From Actinomadura terrae (GTDB lineage Bacteria > Actinomycetota > Actinomycetes > Streptosporangiales > Streptosporangiaceae), in the NCBI RefSeq assembly GCF_022751215.1, contig NZ_JAICDG010000001.1, forward strand, positions 2,108,001-2,172,000: a DNA stretch of 64,000 bases, in the 5' to 3' direction. A model generated the notes under the pieces. That model was given only the letters and a program-made list of their open reading frames with translations, was not told where the DNA came from and did no database searches. Shown here one piece after another: positions 34,623 to 46,395 of this stretch. Numbering within the stretch: position 1 is the stretch's first letter; each line of letters starts with the position of its first letter. A program made the translations under genes and the position numbers.

Positions 34623-35847
34623 CGTCCTCATCATCTGCGACAACGTCGACGCCATGGGCGGCCTCCAGCGCTGGGCGCACCTCATGGCCCGCCTGCTGGC
34701 CGGACGCGGCGACCGCGTCACGCTCGTCGGCGTCACCGGGGCCGCCGTGTCCCACCACCACGGCCGGGACGGCTCCTACGCCGTGGAGGTGCTGCACCGG
34801 CGCTGGCGCCCGCCCGCCTTCGCGTGGCGGCCCACCACGGCGCGGCAGCGCCTGAACCCGGTGGCCTTCGCGCGCGAGCTGTGGCGCCGGGCGTCCCAGC
34901 GGCGCGGCGCCGCGCGGCTGACCGAGCTGTTCGTCGCCGCCCGTCCCGGCGCCATGGTGATCGTGGCGCAGGTGTGGGCGATGGAGTGGGTCCGGCGGGC
35001 CGACACCTCGGGGCTGCGCGTCATCGGCATGAGCCACGAGTCGTACGCGGCGAGCCGCCGCTCCTCCCGCCACCGGCGGGTCAAGGAGCACTTCGCCCGG
35101 GTGGACCGGCTGCTGGTCCTCACCGCCGAGGACGCCGACGCCTGGGCGCGCGACGGGATGACCAACGTCGACCACATCCCGAACCCGCTGCCGGTCGAGC
35201 CGCGCGCCCGCCCGACCCTCGACCTGCCCGTCGTCGCCTGCGTGGGGCGCCTGTCCCACGAGAAGGGCGTCGACCTGCTGCTGGAGGCGTGGGCGGAGGC
35301 GGTGGCGACCCGTCCCGGCTGGCGGCTGCACGTCTACGGCGGCGGGCCACGGGAGGCGGAGCTGCGCACGCGGGCCGTGGCCGCCGGGATCGCGGGCTCG
35401 GTCGAGTTCCGGGGCGTGGTCGCCGACGTCGAGGACGCGCTGATCGAGGCGTCGGTCCTCGCGCTGCCGTCCCGGGACGAGGGGCTGCCGATGTCGGTGA
35501 TGGAGGCGATGGCCTACGGGCTGCCCACGGTCGCCTTCGACTGCGCCCCCGGCGTCCGCGTGCTGATCGAGGACGGGCAGTGCGGGCTGCTGGCCCCGAA
35601 GCGCGACACGGCCGCGTTCGCCGCCGCGCTCGGCCGCCTGATGGACGAGCCGGACCTGCGGCGGGCGCTCGGCGGCGCGGCCCGCGCGTCCGTCCGGCGG
35701 TTCCACCCGGACGCGGTGCTCGCCCGCTGGGACCGGCTCTTCGGCCTCCTCGACGACGCCGCGTCCCCCGCCCCCGAGGAGAGCGCCTCGCAGAAACCCC
35801 ACGCGGGGACCGCCCCCGAACCCGCCCTGGAGAGCGATTCCCTCTAG
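34609..35847 (+). CDS. Family 4 glycosyltransferase (GT-B)
   Basis: 412 residues from GTG 34609 with AAGGAG 5 bases upstream, inside the end of the previous gene. GT-B fold: N-terminal domain with ICDNVDAMGGLQRWAHLMA (typical GG-x-x-x loop for donors) and C-terminal domain with VACVGRLSHEKGVDLLLEAW and the retaining-enzyme motif EASVLALPSRDEGLPMSVMEAMAYG, in which the Glu-x7-Glu pair binds the nucleotide sugar. The N-terminal part resembles TagE/GtfA-like poly(glycerol-phosphate) glucosyltransferases. Together with its GT2 neighbour a role in teichoic or related wall polymer synthesis is likely; acceptor unproven. Convergent with glpD, 7 bases apart. Confidence 0.87.
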   Translation: MAGRDVLIICDNVDAMGGLQRWAHLMARLLAGRGDRVTLVGVTGAAVSHHHGRDGSYAVEVLHRRWRPPAFAWRPTTARQRLNPVAFARELWRRASQRRGAARLTELFVAARPGAMVIVAQVWAMEWVRRADTSGLRVIGMSHESYAASRRSSRHRRVKEHFARVDRLLVLTAEDADAWARDGMTNVDHIPNPLPVEPRARPTLDLPVVACVGRLSHEKGVDLLLEAWAEAVATRPGWRLHVYGGGPREAELRTRAVAAGIAGSVEFRGVVADVEDALIEASVLALPSRDEGLPMSVMEAMAYGLPTVAFDCAPGVRVLIEDGQCGLLAPKRDTAAFAAALGRLMDEPDLRRALGGAARASVRRFHPDAVLARWDRLFGLLDDAASPAPEESASQKPHAGTAPEPALESDSL

Positions 35848-35854
35848 AGCGCGC

Positions 35855-37516
35855 TCAGGCTGCGGTGACCGGCGGTTCGGCCGCCGCTGGGCCGCCGCGG
35901 CGTTCCGACCTGACCAGCAGCGCGTACCGCTCGATTTCGCCGGCGACGTCCTCGGCGCTCCAGCCCAGGCGCGGCGCGAGCAGCCCCGCGACGTGCTCCG
36001 CCGTCTCCAGGCCGCCGTCCCGCTCCTCGATCAGCACACGGAGGCGGCGGGCGAGGACGTCGTCCAGGTGCAGCGCGCCCTCGTGCGTCACCGCGTGGAC
36101 GGCCTCGGCGCACAGGTAGTCCTCCGCGCCGGGCAGCGGCGCGGCCAGCGCCGGGTCGGCGGTGATCAGGTCCAGGACGTCGTGGACGCACGATCCGTAC
36201 CGGCGCAGCAGATGCTCGACCCGCGCGACGTGCAGCCCCGATCCGGCGGCGATCCGGCGGCGGTCGTTCCACAGCACCTCGAAGCCGACCGCGCCGAGGA
36301 TCGGCAGCCGCTCGGTGACCGACGCGGGCACCGGCTCCTCCAGGCCCGCGGCGGCCGCGTCCACCGTGTCCCGCGCCATCACCCGGTAGGTGGTGAACTT
36401 GCCGCCCGCCACCACGACCATGCCCGGGACCGGCTCGGCGACCGCGTGCTCGCGGGACATCCGGGCCGTGTCGCCCTCCTCCGCCGACAGCAGCGGGCGC
36501 AGCCCCGCGTACACGCCCTCGACGTCCTCGCGGGTCAGCGGCGTGCGCAGCACCGCGTTCGCCTGGTCGAGGATGTAGCCGATGTCGGTGTGGTCGGCGA
36601 CCGGCGCGTCGGGCGCGTCGTCCCAGGGCGTGTCGGTCGTCCCGACCAGCCAGTGCCGCCCCCACGGGATCACGAACAGGACGCTCCGCTCCGTCCGCGT
36701 GACCAGGCCCGTGTCCATCGGGATCCGGTCGCGCCGGACCAGCAAGTGCGCGCCCTTGGACGCCTGCACGCCGATCCGGGCCCGCCGCCCCGTCATGGCC
36801 TGAGCGGCGTCCGTCCACACCCCGGTCGCGCAGACGACCCGGCGGGCCCGGACGGCGATCTCCCGCCCGGCCTCCAGGTCCAGGACGCGCGCCCCGGTCA
36901 CCCGCTCGCTCTCCCGCAGGAACCCCGTCACCCGGGCGCGGGTCGCGATCCGGGCCCCGTAGTGCGCGGCCGTGCGGGCGACCATCATCGTGTAGCGCGC
37001 GTCGTCCACCTGCGCGTCGTGGTACTGGATCGCGCCGACCACCACGTCCGGGCGCAGCGCCGGGGCCTCCCGCAGCGCGCCGCGCCGGGTCAGCTGGCGG
37101 TGCCGGGGGAGCGCCCCGGCACCGCCGATCGTGTCGTACAGCGTGACGCCCGCGCCGACGTACGCCCGCTCCCACATCCGGTGCCGCAGCGGATACAGGA
37201 ACCGGACCGGCCGCACCAGGTGCGGCGCGAGCCGCAGCAGCAGCCCCCGCTCCCGCAGCGCCTCCCTGACCAGCCCGAACTCGCGCCGCTCCAGGTAGCG
37301 CAGGCCGCCGTGGATGAGCTTGCTGGAGCGGCCCGACGTCCCGGACGCGAAGTCGCGCGCCTCCACCAGGGCCACGGACAGCCCCCGGGAGATCGCGTCC
37401 AGGGCGACGCCCGAGCCGGTGATGCCGCCGCCGACCACCAGGACGTCGAACTCCGTCCCGGCGAGGTCGCGGAGGGTGTCCTCGCGGTACTGCGGTCCGA
37501 GCGCTACGGATCTCAC
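35855..37516 (-). CDS. glpD: Aerobic glycerol-3-phosphate dehydrogenase
   Basis: 553 residues from GTG 37516 (GGGAG 6 bases upstream). FAD Rossmann motif VLVVGGGITGSGVALDAISRG near 25-45, SSKLIHGGLRYLE near 65 and a DAO C-terminal domain with GVYAGLRPLLS, VVAGGKFTTYRVMARD and the Fe-S-free GlpD cap (DVLARRLRVLIEERDGG). Oxidises sn-glycerol-3-phosphate to dihydroxyacetone phosphate at the membrane, feeding electrons to menaquinone. Last gene of glpF-glpK-glpD, with 37 bases after glpK. Confidence 0.96.
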   Translation of the reverse strand: MRSVALGPQYREDTLRDLAGTEFDVLVVGGGITGSGVALDAISRGLSVALVEARDFASGTSGRSSKLIHGGLRYLERREFGLVREALRERGLLLRLAPHLVRPVRFLYPLRHRMWERAYVGAGVTLYDTIGGAGALPRHRQLTRRGALREAPALRPDVVVGAIQYHDAQVDDARYTMMVARTAAHYGARIATRARVTGFLRESERVTGARVLDLEAGREIAVRARRVVCATGVWTDAAQAMTGRRARIGVQASKGAHLLVRRDRIPMDTGLVTRTERSVLFVIPWGRHWLVGTTDTPWDDAPDAPVADHTDIGYILDQANAVLRTPLTREDVEGVYAGLRPLLSAEEGDTARMSREHAVAEPVPGMVVVAGGKFTTYRVMARDTVDAAAAGLEEPVPASVTERLPILGAVGFEVLWNDRRRIAAGSGLHVARVEHLLRRYGSCVHDVLDLITADPALAAPLPGAEDYLCAEAVHAVTHEGALHLDDVLARRLRVLIEERDGGLETAEHVAGLLAPRLGWSAEDVAGEIERYALLVRSERRGGPAAAEPPVTAA

Positions 37517-37553
37517 TGCGTGCTCCCATGCTCCCGATGAGATGGCGGCCGCG

Positions 37554-39060
<1,507 letters not shown>

Positions 39061-39068
<8 letters not shown>

Positions 39069-39897
39069 GGGTGGGGTCTCCCGCCTTCTCGTATTCGGGC
39101 TCGGGTTGGGACGCGGGGGGCGCGTCGGAGGGCAGGAACCGGCCGATCAGGATCTTGTAGAGGCCGGCGCCGAGCACGCCGCCGACCAGCGGTCCGACGA
39201 TCGGCACCCAGAAGTAGAGGTCGCCGTTCTGGTCCCGCCACGCCGTCCCGTATCCGGTGAGGTAGGAGGCGAGCCGGGGGCCGAAGTCGCGCGCCGGGTT
39301 GATCGCGTATCCAGCGTCCGTGCCGAAGGCCATGCCGATCGCGACGACCAGCAGGCCGATGATGAACGGCGCCAGGTTCGCCAGCGGCGGCGCGTTGCGG
39401 ACGTCGGTGACGGCCTTGATCACGAACAGCAGGATCGCGGTGCCGATCACCTGGTCGCGGAACGCGCCCCAGGTGCCCACCGGAAGCGACCCGTTGCCGG
39501 GCAGCGTCGAGAAGACGCCCTGGGTCTTGATGGTGTGGCCGGGATCGGCCTTGGCGAGCACCTCGCTGTAGTTCCACCGGACGATCAGGGCCGCGACGAA
39601 CGCCCCGAGCGTCTGCGCGGCGGCGTAGGGCGCCACCTTGCGCCAGGGGAACTCCCTGAACACCGCGAGGGAGAGCGTCACCGCCGGGTTGAGGTGCGCG
39701 CCGCTGATCCGCGCCGCGACGTAGACGCCCAGCGTGACGCCGAGGCCCCAGGCCCAGGCGATGCTGTCGTGGTCGCCGATGTCGGCGGCCGCCACCTGGG
39801 CGACGACGCCGATACCGAACAGGAGGAGGATCATCGTGCCGGCGAACTCGGCGGCGAGTTCACCGGCCGGCACCCCGATTCTGGTTGGTTCCGCCAT
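39061..39897 (-). CDS. glpF: Glycerol uptake facilitator (aquaglyceroporin)
   Basis: 278 residues; GAGGAG upstream. Six helices plus two half-helices with the NPA boxes [15 protein letters not shown] (about 68) and [14 protein letters not shown] (about 205); Asp after the second NPAR (RD) is typical of glycerol-permeating GlpF rather than water channels. First gene of the glpFKD unit, divergent from the IclR regulator; the 238 bases between hold the operator array. Confidence 0.96.
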
Positions 39898-40135
39898 GTC
39901 TGCTCTCCTCGGCGCGCGGGGGTGGACGCGGTGGCCTGGACGCTAGATGGCGACGGAACGGGTTACAACAGGTCAGTGCCGACATTGTCGAACACTTTCG
40001 CCGCCGTCCGGCGGCGGTTAACCTCGGCCGCGTGCACAAGATCACAGCGTTCGGGCAGTTCACGGCGCGGCGGACGGTGATGTCGGCGGCCGCCGACATT
40101 GTCGGCACGGTGTCCGCGGAACTAGCATCCGCCCC
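39898..40135. promoter_or_regulatory. Divergent glp promoter region with palindromic operator array
   Basis: Between glpF and the IclR gene the heptamer TGTCGGC (or its complement GCCGACA) recurs. Bases 40080-40099 are a perfect 20-bp palindrome (ATGTCGGCGG and its complement). Bases 40092-40106 form an overlapping 15-base palindrome GCCGACA-T-TGTCGGC. Bases 39978-39990 repeat GCCGACATTGTCG. The sites sit just before both promoters and probably bind the IclR-type repressor. Confidence 0.75.
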
Positions 40136-40903
40136 ATGCCCGGACCTGTGCAGTCGATCGAGCGGGCCGCCGCGATCCTGCGGCTGCTCGCCGCGAGCCA
40201 GGGCCGGCTCGGGGGCGGCGAGATCGCCGCGTCCCTGGGCCTCGCCCGCGGCACCGCGCACGGCATCCTGCGCACGCTGGAGCGGGTCGGGTTCGTCGAG
40301 CGCGACGACGGCTCGGGCAAGTACCAGCTCGGCGCCGCGCTGCTGCATCTCGGCACAAGCTACCTGGACGTCAACGAGCTGCGCTCGCGGGCGATCAACT
40401 GGGCGGACGCGCTGGCCTCGCGCAGCGGCGAGGCCGTCCGGATCGGGACGCTGCTGGAGGGGCGGGTGCTGGTCGTCCACCACGTCTTCCGCCCCGACGA
40501 CACGCTCCAGGCGATGGACGTCGGGACGCTGCTGCCGCTGCACGCGACCGCGCTCGGCAAGGCGCTGCTCGCGCACGACGCCAACGCGGCCGCGTCGATC
40601 CGCGACACCGTCCTGGAGCCGTACTGCAAACGGACGATCACCGAGCCGCGCGCGCTCGCCCGCGCCGCGACCCGCGTCCGGGAGAGCGGGTGGGCCGCGG
40701 AGGTGGAGGAGCTGTCGATCGGCGAGGCGGGTATCGCCGCGCCGATCCGCGGGCACGGGGGGCTGGTCGTCGGCGCGATCGGGATCTCCGGCGCGGTCGA
40801 GCGGGTCTGCGACGCCCGCCGCGTGCCCGAGCCGCGGCTCGTCGCGTTCGTCCGGGACGCGGCGCGCGCCGTCTCCCGCGACCTCGGCGGTTCGCGCTGG
40901 TGA
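40136..40903 (+). CDS. IclR-family regulator of glycerol genes (GylR-type)
   Basis: 255 residues. Winged helix-turn-helix (about 1-70; LGGGEIAASLGLARGTAHGILRTLERVGFV) followed by the IclR effector domain (about 80-250; GTLLPLHATALGKALLAHD, GEAGIAAPIRGHGG). In Streptomyces, GylR of the same family represses the glycerol operon and responds to glycerol-3-phosphate; position between glpFKD and a second glycerol kinase supports the same role. ATG 40136; the region upstream carries the operator palindromes, so it likely controls itself as well. Confidence 0.9.
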   Translation: MPGPVQSIERAAAILRLLAASQGRLGGGEIAASLGLARGTAHGILRTLERVGFVERDDGSGKYQLGAALLHLGTSYLDVNELRSRAINWADALASRSGEAVRIGTLLEGRVLVVHHVFRPDDTLQAMDVGTLLPLHATALGKALLAHDANAAASIRDTVLEPYCKRTITEPRALARAATRVRESGWAAEVEELSIGEAGIAAPIRGHGGLVVGAIGISGAVERVCDARRVPEPRLVAFVRDAARAVSRDLGGSRW

Positions 40904-40940
40904 AGCCCGGTAACGCGGGGCCCGGGGGAGGGGGCGGCCG

Positions 40941-42467
<1,527 letters not shown>

Positions 42468-42500
42468 CCGACCGCCGGCCGACCCGAGGAGGGAACCCGC

Positions 42501-43265
42501 TTGATCACCGCGACCGACCACGGCACGACCCGGGTGCTCACGATCGACCGCCCGGAGGTCCGCAACGCGATCGACGTCCCGACCCGCGTCCTGCTGCGGG
42601 ACGAGACGCGCCGCGCGATGGACGACCCGGGCGTGCGGGCGGTCGTGCTGACCGGCGCGGGCGGCACGTTCTCGGCGGGCGGCGACGTCCGCTCGATGGA
42701 GGGCGCGCGCCCGGAGGAGGTCCGGGAGCGGCTGGCGCCCCTGCACGAGGCGGTCCGGCTGATCGCCACCGGCGGGACGCCCGTGGTCGCGGCGGTCGAG
42801 GGCGTCGCCGCCGGGCTCGGGGTCTCGCTCGCCGCGGTCTGCGACCACGTGGTCGCCGCCGAGGACGCCCGGTTCGTCGCCTCGTTCGGCAAGGTCGGCC
42901 TCGTCGCCGACGGCGGTCTCCTCTGGACGCTCCCGAGACGCGTCGGGACGGGCCGCGCCAACGAGATGCTGTTGTTCGGGAGGGCCGTCCCCGCGTCCCG
43001 CGCCCACGAGATCGGCCTCGCCGACTCCCTCGCCCCGTCCGGCGGCGCGCTGGCGGCGGCCCTGGAGCGCGCCGCCGAGGCCGCCGCCCTCGCCCCGCTG
43101 GCGGTCGCCGCCGCGAAGCGCATGCTCACCCTGCCCGATCCGAGCCTGGACGCAGTGCTAGAGGCCGAGTGCGAGGAGCAGGCCGCCCTGTTCGGCACCG
43201 CCGACTTCGCCGAGGGGCGCGCGGCGTTCGCCGAACGCCGCGCGCCCCGGTTCGAAGGCCGCTGA
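42501..43265 (+). CDS. Enoyl-CoA hydratase/isomerase family protein (crotonase)
   Basis: 254 residues from TTG 42501, fixed by GAGGAGG 8 bases upstream. Crotonase fold: oxyanion-hole segments AGGTFSAGGDVRSM (about 55-70) and GVAAGLGVSLAAVCDH (about 100-118). The acid/base loop reads FGKVGLVADGGLLWTLPR, with Asp in the place often taken by Glu, as in isomerase-like members. Acts on acyl-CoA; the substrate is not clear. Probably cotranscribed with the second glycerol kinase although no metabolic link is obvious. Confidence 0.87.
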   Translation: MITATDHGTTRVLTIDRPEVRNAIDVPTRVLLRDETRRAMDDPGVRAVVLTGAGGTFSAGGDVRSMEGARPEEVRERLAPLHEAVRLIATGGTPVVAAVEGVAAGLGVSLAAVCDHVVAAEDARFVASFGKVGLVADGGLLWTLPRRVGTGRANEMLLFGRAVPASRAHEIGLADSLAPSGGALAAALERAAEAAALAPLAVAAAKRMLTLPDPSLDAVLEAECEEQAALFGTADFAEGRAAFAERRAPRFEGR

Positions 43266-43322
43266 CCCGCGCCGGCCCCGCCGACCCCAAAGCATCAGCC
43301 GTCGCGCGAGTGCGTGACCTGA

Positions 43323-43356
43323 CCGGTGGGGCGACGCCGGAGGCGAGCCCCACCGG
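43323..43356. terminator. Hairpin between convergent crotonase and ABC ATPase genes
   Basis: CCGGTGGGGC (43323-43332) pairs perfectly with GCCCCACCGG (43347-43356) across a 14-base loop; no T-tract. Confidence 0.6.
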
Positions 43357-43435
43357 GAAGATCGCGAAGCGATTGTGCACTCGCAAAGGCTCGGTCACGC
43401 CCCGAGCCGCCAGGCGAGGGGCGTGGGCCGTGCCT

Positions 43436-44206
43436 TCAATCGATACAGCTGGCGATGGCGATGTGCGGGCGGCCGGTGATCGGGTGGGCGCCGATGTGGG
43501 CGCGCACGCCGAACACCTCGGCGACGAACTCCGGCGTCAGCACCTCCAGCGGCGGTCCGGACGCCCGCACCCTCCCGTGTTCCAGTACGACGACCCGGTC
43601 GCAGTAGGCCGCCGCGTGGTCGAGGTCGTGCAGTGCGGTGAGCAGCGTCAGCCCGAGCGACCTGACGAGGTCGAGCAGGCCGAGCTGGGCCCGCACGTCC
43701 AGGTGGTTGGTCGGCTCGTCCAGCACCAGCAGCGGCGCCTCCTGCGCGAGCGCCCGCGCGACCAGGGCGCGCTGCCGCTCGCCGCCCGACAGCGTCGAGA
43801 ACAGCCGTCCGGCCGCGTGCGCGAGCCCGACCCGCTCCAGCGACTCCGCGACGACCGCCCGGTCGGACGCGTCCTCGCGTTCGAGCAGGCCCTTGTGCGG
43901 GGCGCGCCCCATCGCGACGACCTCGGCGACGGAGAACTCCCCGGCCAGGTCGCCGTGCTGGGTGACGACGGCGCGGCGGCGGGCCGCGTGCCGGGCGCGC
44001 ATCCGCCACAGGTCGTCGCCGTCCAGCGACACGGCCCCGGCGGCCGGGCGCAGCGAGCGGTAGACGGTGCGCAGCAGCGTCGACTTCCCGCTGCCGTTCG
44101 GGCCGATCAGCCCGACGAACATGCCGGGCTCGGCGACGAGGTCGATATCGGACACGATCGGCGTGCCCTCGATCTCGGCGGTGACGCCCGCGATGACCAG
44201 CCGCAT
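43436..44206 (-). CDS. FecE/HmuV-like ABC importer ATPase
   Basis: 256 residues from ATG 44206, whose first codon overlaps the permease stop by one base. Walker A LIGPNGSGKSTLLRTV, Q-loop VVTQHGDLAGEFSV, signature FSTLSGGERQRALVARAL and Walker B LLVLDEPTNHLDVRA are intact, with a His switch in LTALHDLDHAA. Class of B12, heme or iron-siderophore importers. Last gene of a four-gene minus-strand run from 47046. Confidence 0.93.
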   Translation of the reverse strand: MRLVIAGVTAEIEGTPIVSDIDLVAEPGMFVGLIGPNGSGKSTLLRTVYRSLRPAAGAVSLDGDDLWRMRARHAARRRAVVTQHGDLAGEFSVAEVVAMGRAPHKGLLEREDASDRAVVAESLERVGLAHAAGRLFSTLSGGERQRALVARALAQEAPLLVLDEPTNHLDVRAQLGLLDLVRSLGLTLLTALHDLDHAAAYCDRVVVLEHGRVRASGPPLEVLTPEFVAEVFGVRAHIGAHPITGRPHIAIASCID

Positions 44207-45258
44207 CAGTGCTCGCCCCCCGACCGGCGCCGCAGCAGCCACAGGAAGAACGGGACGCCGAGCCCGGTGGTGAAGATCCCGATCGGCAGCTCGTTCGGCC
44301 GGTCGACGGTGCGGGCGGCGATGTCCACCGCGACGAGGAACACCGCGCCGCCCAGCGTCGCCACCGGCAGCACCCGCCGGTGGTCGCCGCCGACGAGGAA
44401 CCGCGCCGTGTGCGGCACCATCAGCCCGACGAACCCGATGCCGCCGACCACGCTGACCGACGTCGCGGTCAGCAGCGACGCGACGACCAGCAGCGCGATC
44501 CGCAGCGTCCGCACCGACGCGCCGAGCCCGGCCGCCGCGTCGTCCCCGGCCGCCAGCGCGTTCAGGCCCCGCCCCTGGACCAGCAGGAACAGCGTGCACA
44601 CGGCGATGACGGCGGCGGGCAGGCCGAGGTCGGACCAGGTGACGCCCGCGACGCTGCCCATCAGCCAGAACATCAGCCCGTGCAGTTCGGTCGGGTCCAC
44701 CTGGAGCTGGACGTAGCTGGTCGCGGCCGAGCACAGGTAGCCGACCGCGACGCCCGCGAGGACGAGCCGCGAGTCCAGCAGCCGCCCGCCGCGCTGCGCG
44801 AGCAGGTACACGACGAGGACGCTGAGGACCGCCGTCGCGAACGCCGCGCCGGTCACGCCGATCCCGCCGGCCAGCGTCGCGCCCGACGACACCACCAGCA
44901 CCGCGCCCAGCGACGCGCCGGAGGAGATCCCGAGCACGTAGGGGTCGGCGAGCGGGTTGCGGACGAGCGCCTGGAGCGCCACGCCCGCCGCGCTCAGCCC
45001 GGCGCCGACCAGCGCCGCGACCAGCACGCGCGGGGTGCGGATCTCCCATACGACCTGCTCGCGCAGCGGGTCGCCGGACGCCGACCCGGTGAGGTGCGCG
45101 CCGACGACCCGCCACACCGAGCCGACCGGCAGGTTCACCGACCCGATCGAGATCGCGGCGATGGCGGCGACGGCGAGCGCGACCACCAGGCCCGCGACGA
45201 GCACGCCGGTCATGCGGCCGGAGACCATGTGCGGCCCCCGGCGGGCCAGGTCAGCCAT
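44206..45258 (-). CDS. FecCD-family ABC importer permease
   Basis: 350 residues with about ten helices. It shows the family landmarks RTPRVLVAALVGAGLSAAGVALQALVRNPLADPYVLGISSGA and a coupling-helix segment (AGDDAAAGLGASVRT), plus IGFVGLMVPHTARFLVGGDHR. Homodimer in the membrane that passes a metal chelate or cobalamin to the cytoplasm. Overlaps the binding-protein gene by 8 bases and the ATPase by 1. Confidence 0.94.
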   Translation of the reverse strand: MADLARRGPHMVSGRMTGVLVAGLVVALAVAAIAAISIGSVNLPVGSVWRVVGAHLTGSASGDPLREQVVWEIRTPRVLVAALVGAGLSAAGVALQALVRNPLADPYVLGISSGASLGAVLVVSSGATLAGGIGVTGAAFATAVLSVLVVYLLAQRGGRLLDSRLVLAGVAVGYLCSAATSYVQLQVDPTELHGLMFWLMGSVAGVTWSDLGLPAAVIAVCTLFLLVQGRGLNALAAGDDAAAGLGASVRTLRIALLVVASLLTATSVSVVGGIGFVGLMVPHTARFLVGGDHRRVLPVATLGGAVFLVAVDIAARTVDRPNELPIGIFTTGLGVPFFLWLLRRRSGGEH

Positions 45259-46324
45259 CGGCGTGCACCACCTTGGCGAGCTTCTCCACGGCCCAGGCGT
45301 TGAGCGGGCCGAGGAACGCGCCGTCCGCGAGCGTCGTGTACGTGCCGGTCTTGGACGCGCGCCACTGCGGGTACTCGGCGAACAGCTTCTTCGCCTCGGC
45401 GTCCGGCTTCTCGTTGGGGGTGAACATGCCGACGGCGACGACGTCGACGTCGGCCACGGCGAGCTGCTCCTTGGTGAGCGTGCTCGTCACGTCCCGGGAC
45501 CGTCCGGCGAACGCGTTGACGCCGCCCGCCGCGCCGATCACCTCGTCGGTGATCCGCCCGGTCATCACGGCGGGCAGCCCGGAGGCGTTCATCATCGACA
45601 TGCCCGGGTAGACGATCAGCACCTTGCGCGGCGGCCTCCCGGCCACCCGCGCCCGCACCGCCTCGACCCGGCGCCGCAGCCCGGCGGTCACCTCGGCGGC
45701 CTTGCGCTGGACGTCGAACACCAGGCCGAGCAGCCGCAGGAACTCGTGCGAGGAGTCGATCGAGATCCGCTCGTAGGCGCGCTTCTCCGCCGCCGACGCG
45801 CCCGTCTTGCCGTAGGCGCAGTTCACCGGGTTGACGAGCGTGGTGATCCCGGCGGCGGCGAGCTGCTCGCGGGTGGCGAGCCCGCGCTTGGCATCGAACC
45901 CGCCCGACCAGGTCGAGATCACGAGGTCCGGCTTGGCGGCGAGGACCTGCTCGGCGGGCACCTCGAAGTTCTTGTTCATGCTGAGCCCGCCGGTGGGCAT
46001 CGCCTTGATCGCCGCGACCATCGACGGGTCGTCCGACACCCCGTAGGACTGGGCGTTGGCGAGGACGTGCCGTTGCAGACCGAGCAGGACGAAGCTCTCC
46101 GACTCGGCGACCGACGTCCCGTTCAGGATCAGGACGCGGCTCGGCGGGCGGGTGAAGGTCACCTTCTGCCCGCAGTTGCTGAAGGAGAGTGGATAGGACG
46201 TGGCGCCGGGCGCGCCGTCGAGCTTGACGGCCGTCGCGCCGCCGCCTGAGTCGCCGGCGCACGCGGCGGCGCCCAGCAGCGCGCAGACGGTGAGCGCGGA
46301 CAGCGCTGCCTTGCGTTCGAACAT
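45251..46324 (-). CDS. FecB/BtuF-like substrate-binding lipoprotein
   Basis: 357 residues from ATG 46324 (GAGG 8 bases upstream). Lipobox GAAACAG region (LGAAAC), then a class III binding fold: RVLILNGTSVAESESFVLLGLQ, VISTWSGGFDAKRG, and the long connecting helix in the middle. FSNCGQKVTFTRPPSRV is typical of siderophore/heme-type binders; one further cysteine (NPVNCAYGK) is present. Cobalamin or heme transport is as plausible as siderophores; no tailoring genes decide it. Separate from the binding lipoprotein at 12 kb. Confidence 0.88.
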   Translation of the reverse strand: MFERKAALSALTVCALLGAAACAGDSGGGATAVKLDGAPGATSYPLSFSNCGQKVTFTRPPSRVLILNGTSVAESESFVLLGLQRHVLANAQSYGVSDDPSMVAAIKAMPTGGLSMNKNFEVPAEQVLAAKPDLVISTWSGGFDAKRGLATREQLAAAGITTLVNPVNCAYGKTGASAAEKRAYERISIDSSHEFLRLLGLVFDVQRKAAEVTAGLRRRVEAVRARVAGRPPRKVLIVYPGMSMMNASGLPAVMTGRITDEVIGAAGGVNAFAGRSRDVTSTLTKEQLAVADVDVVAVGMFTPNEKPDAEAKKLFAEYPQWRASKTGTYTTLADGAFLGPLNAWAVEKLAKVVHADG

Positions 46325-46395
46325 GGGGGATCCCTCATTCCGGTGGGGTGATGGCATGCGGGGCACGCCGCACCGCCCCACCGGCTCGGGCGGGG

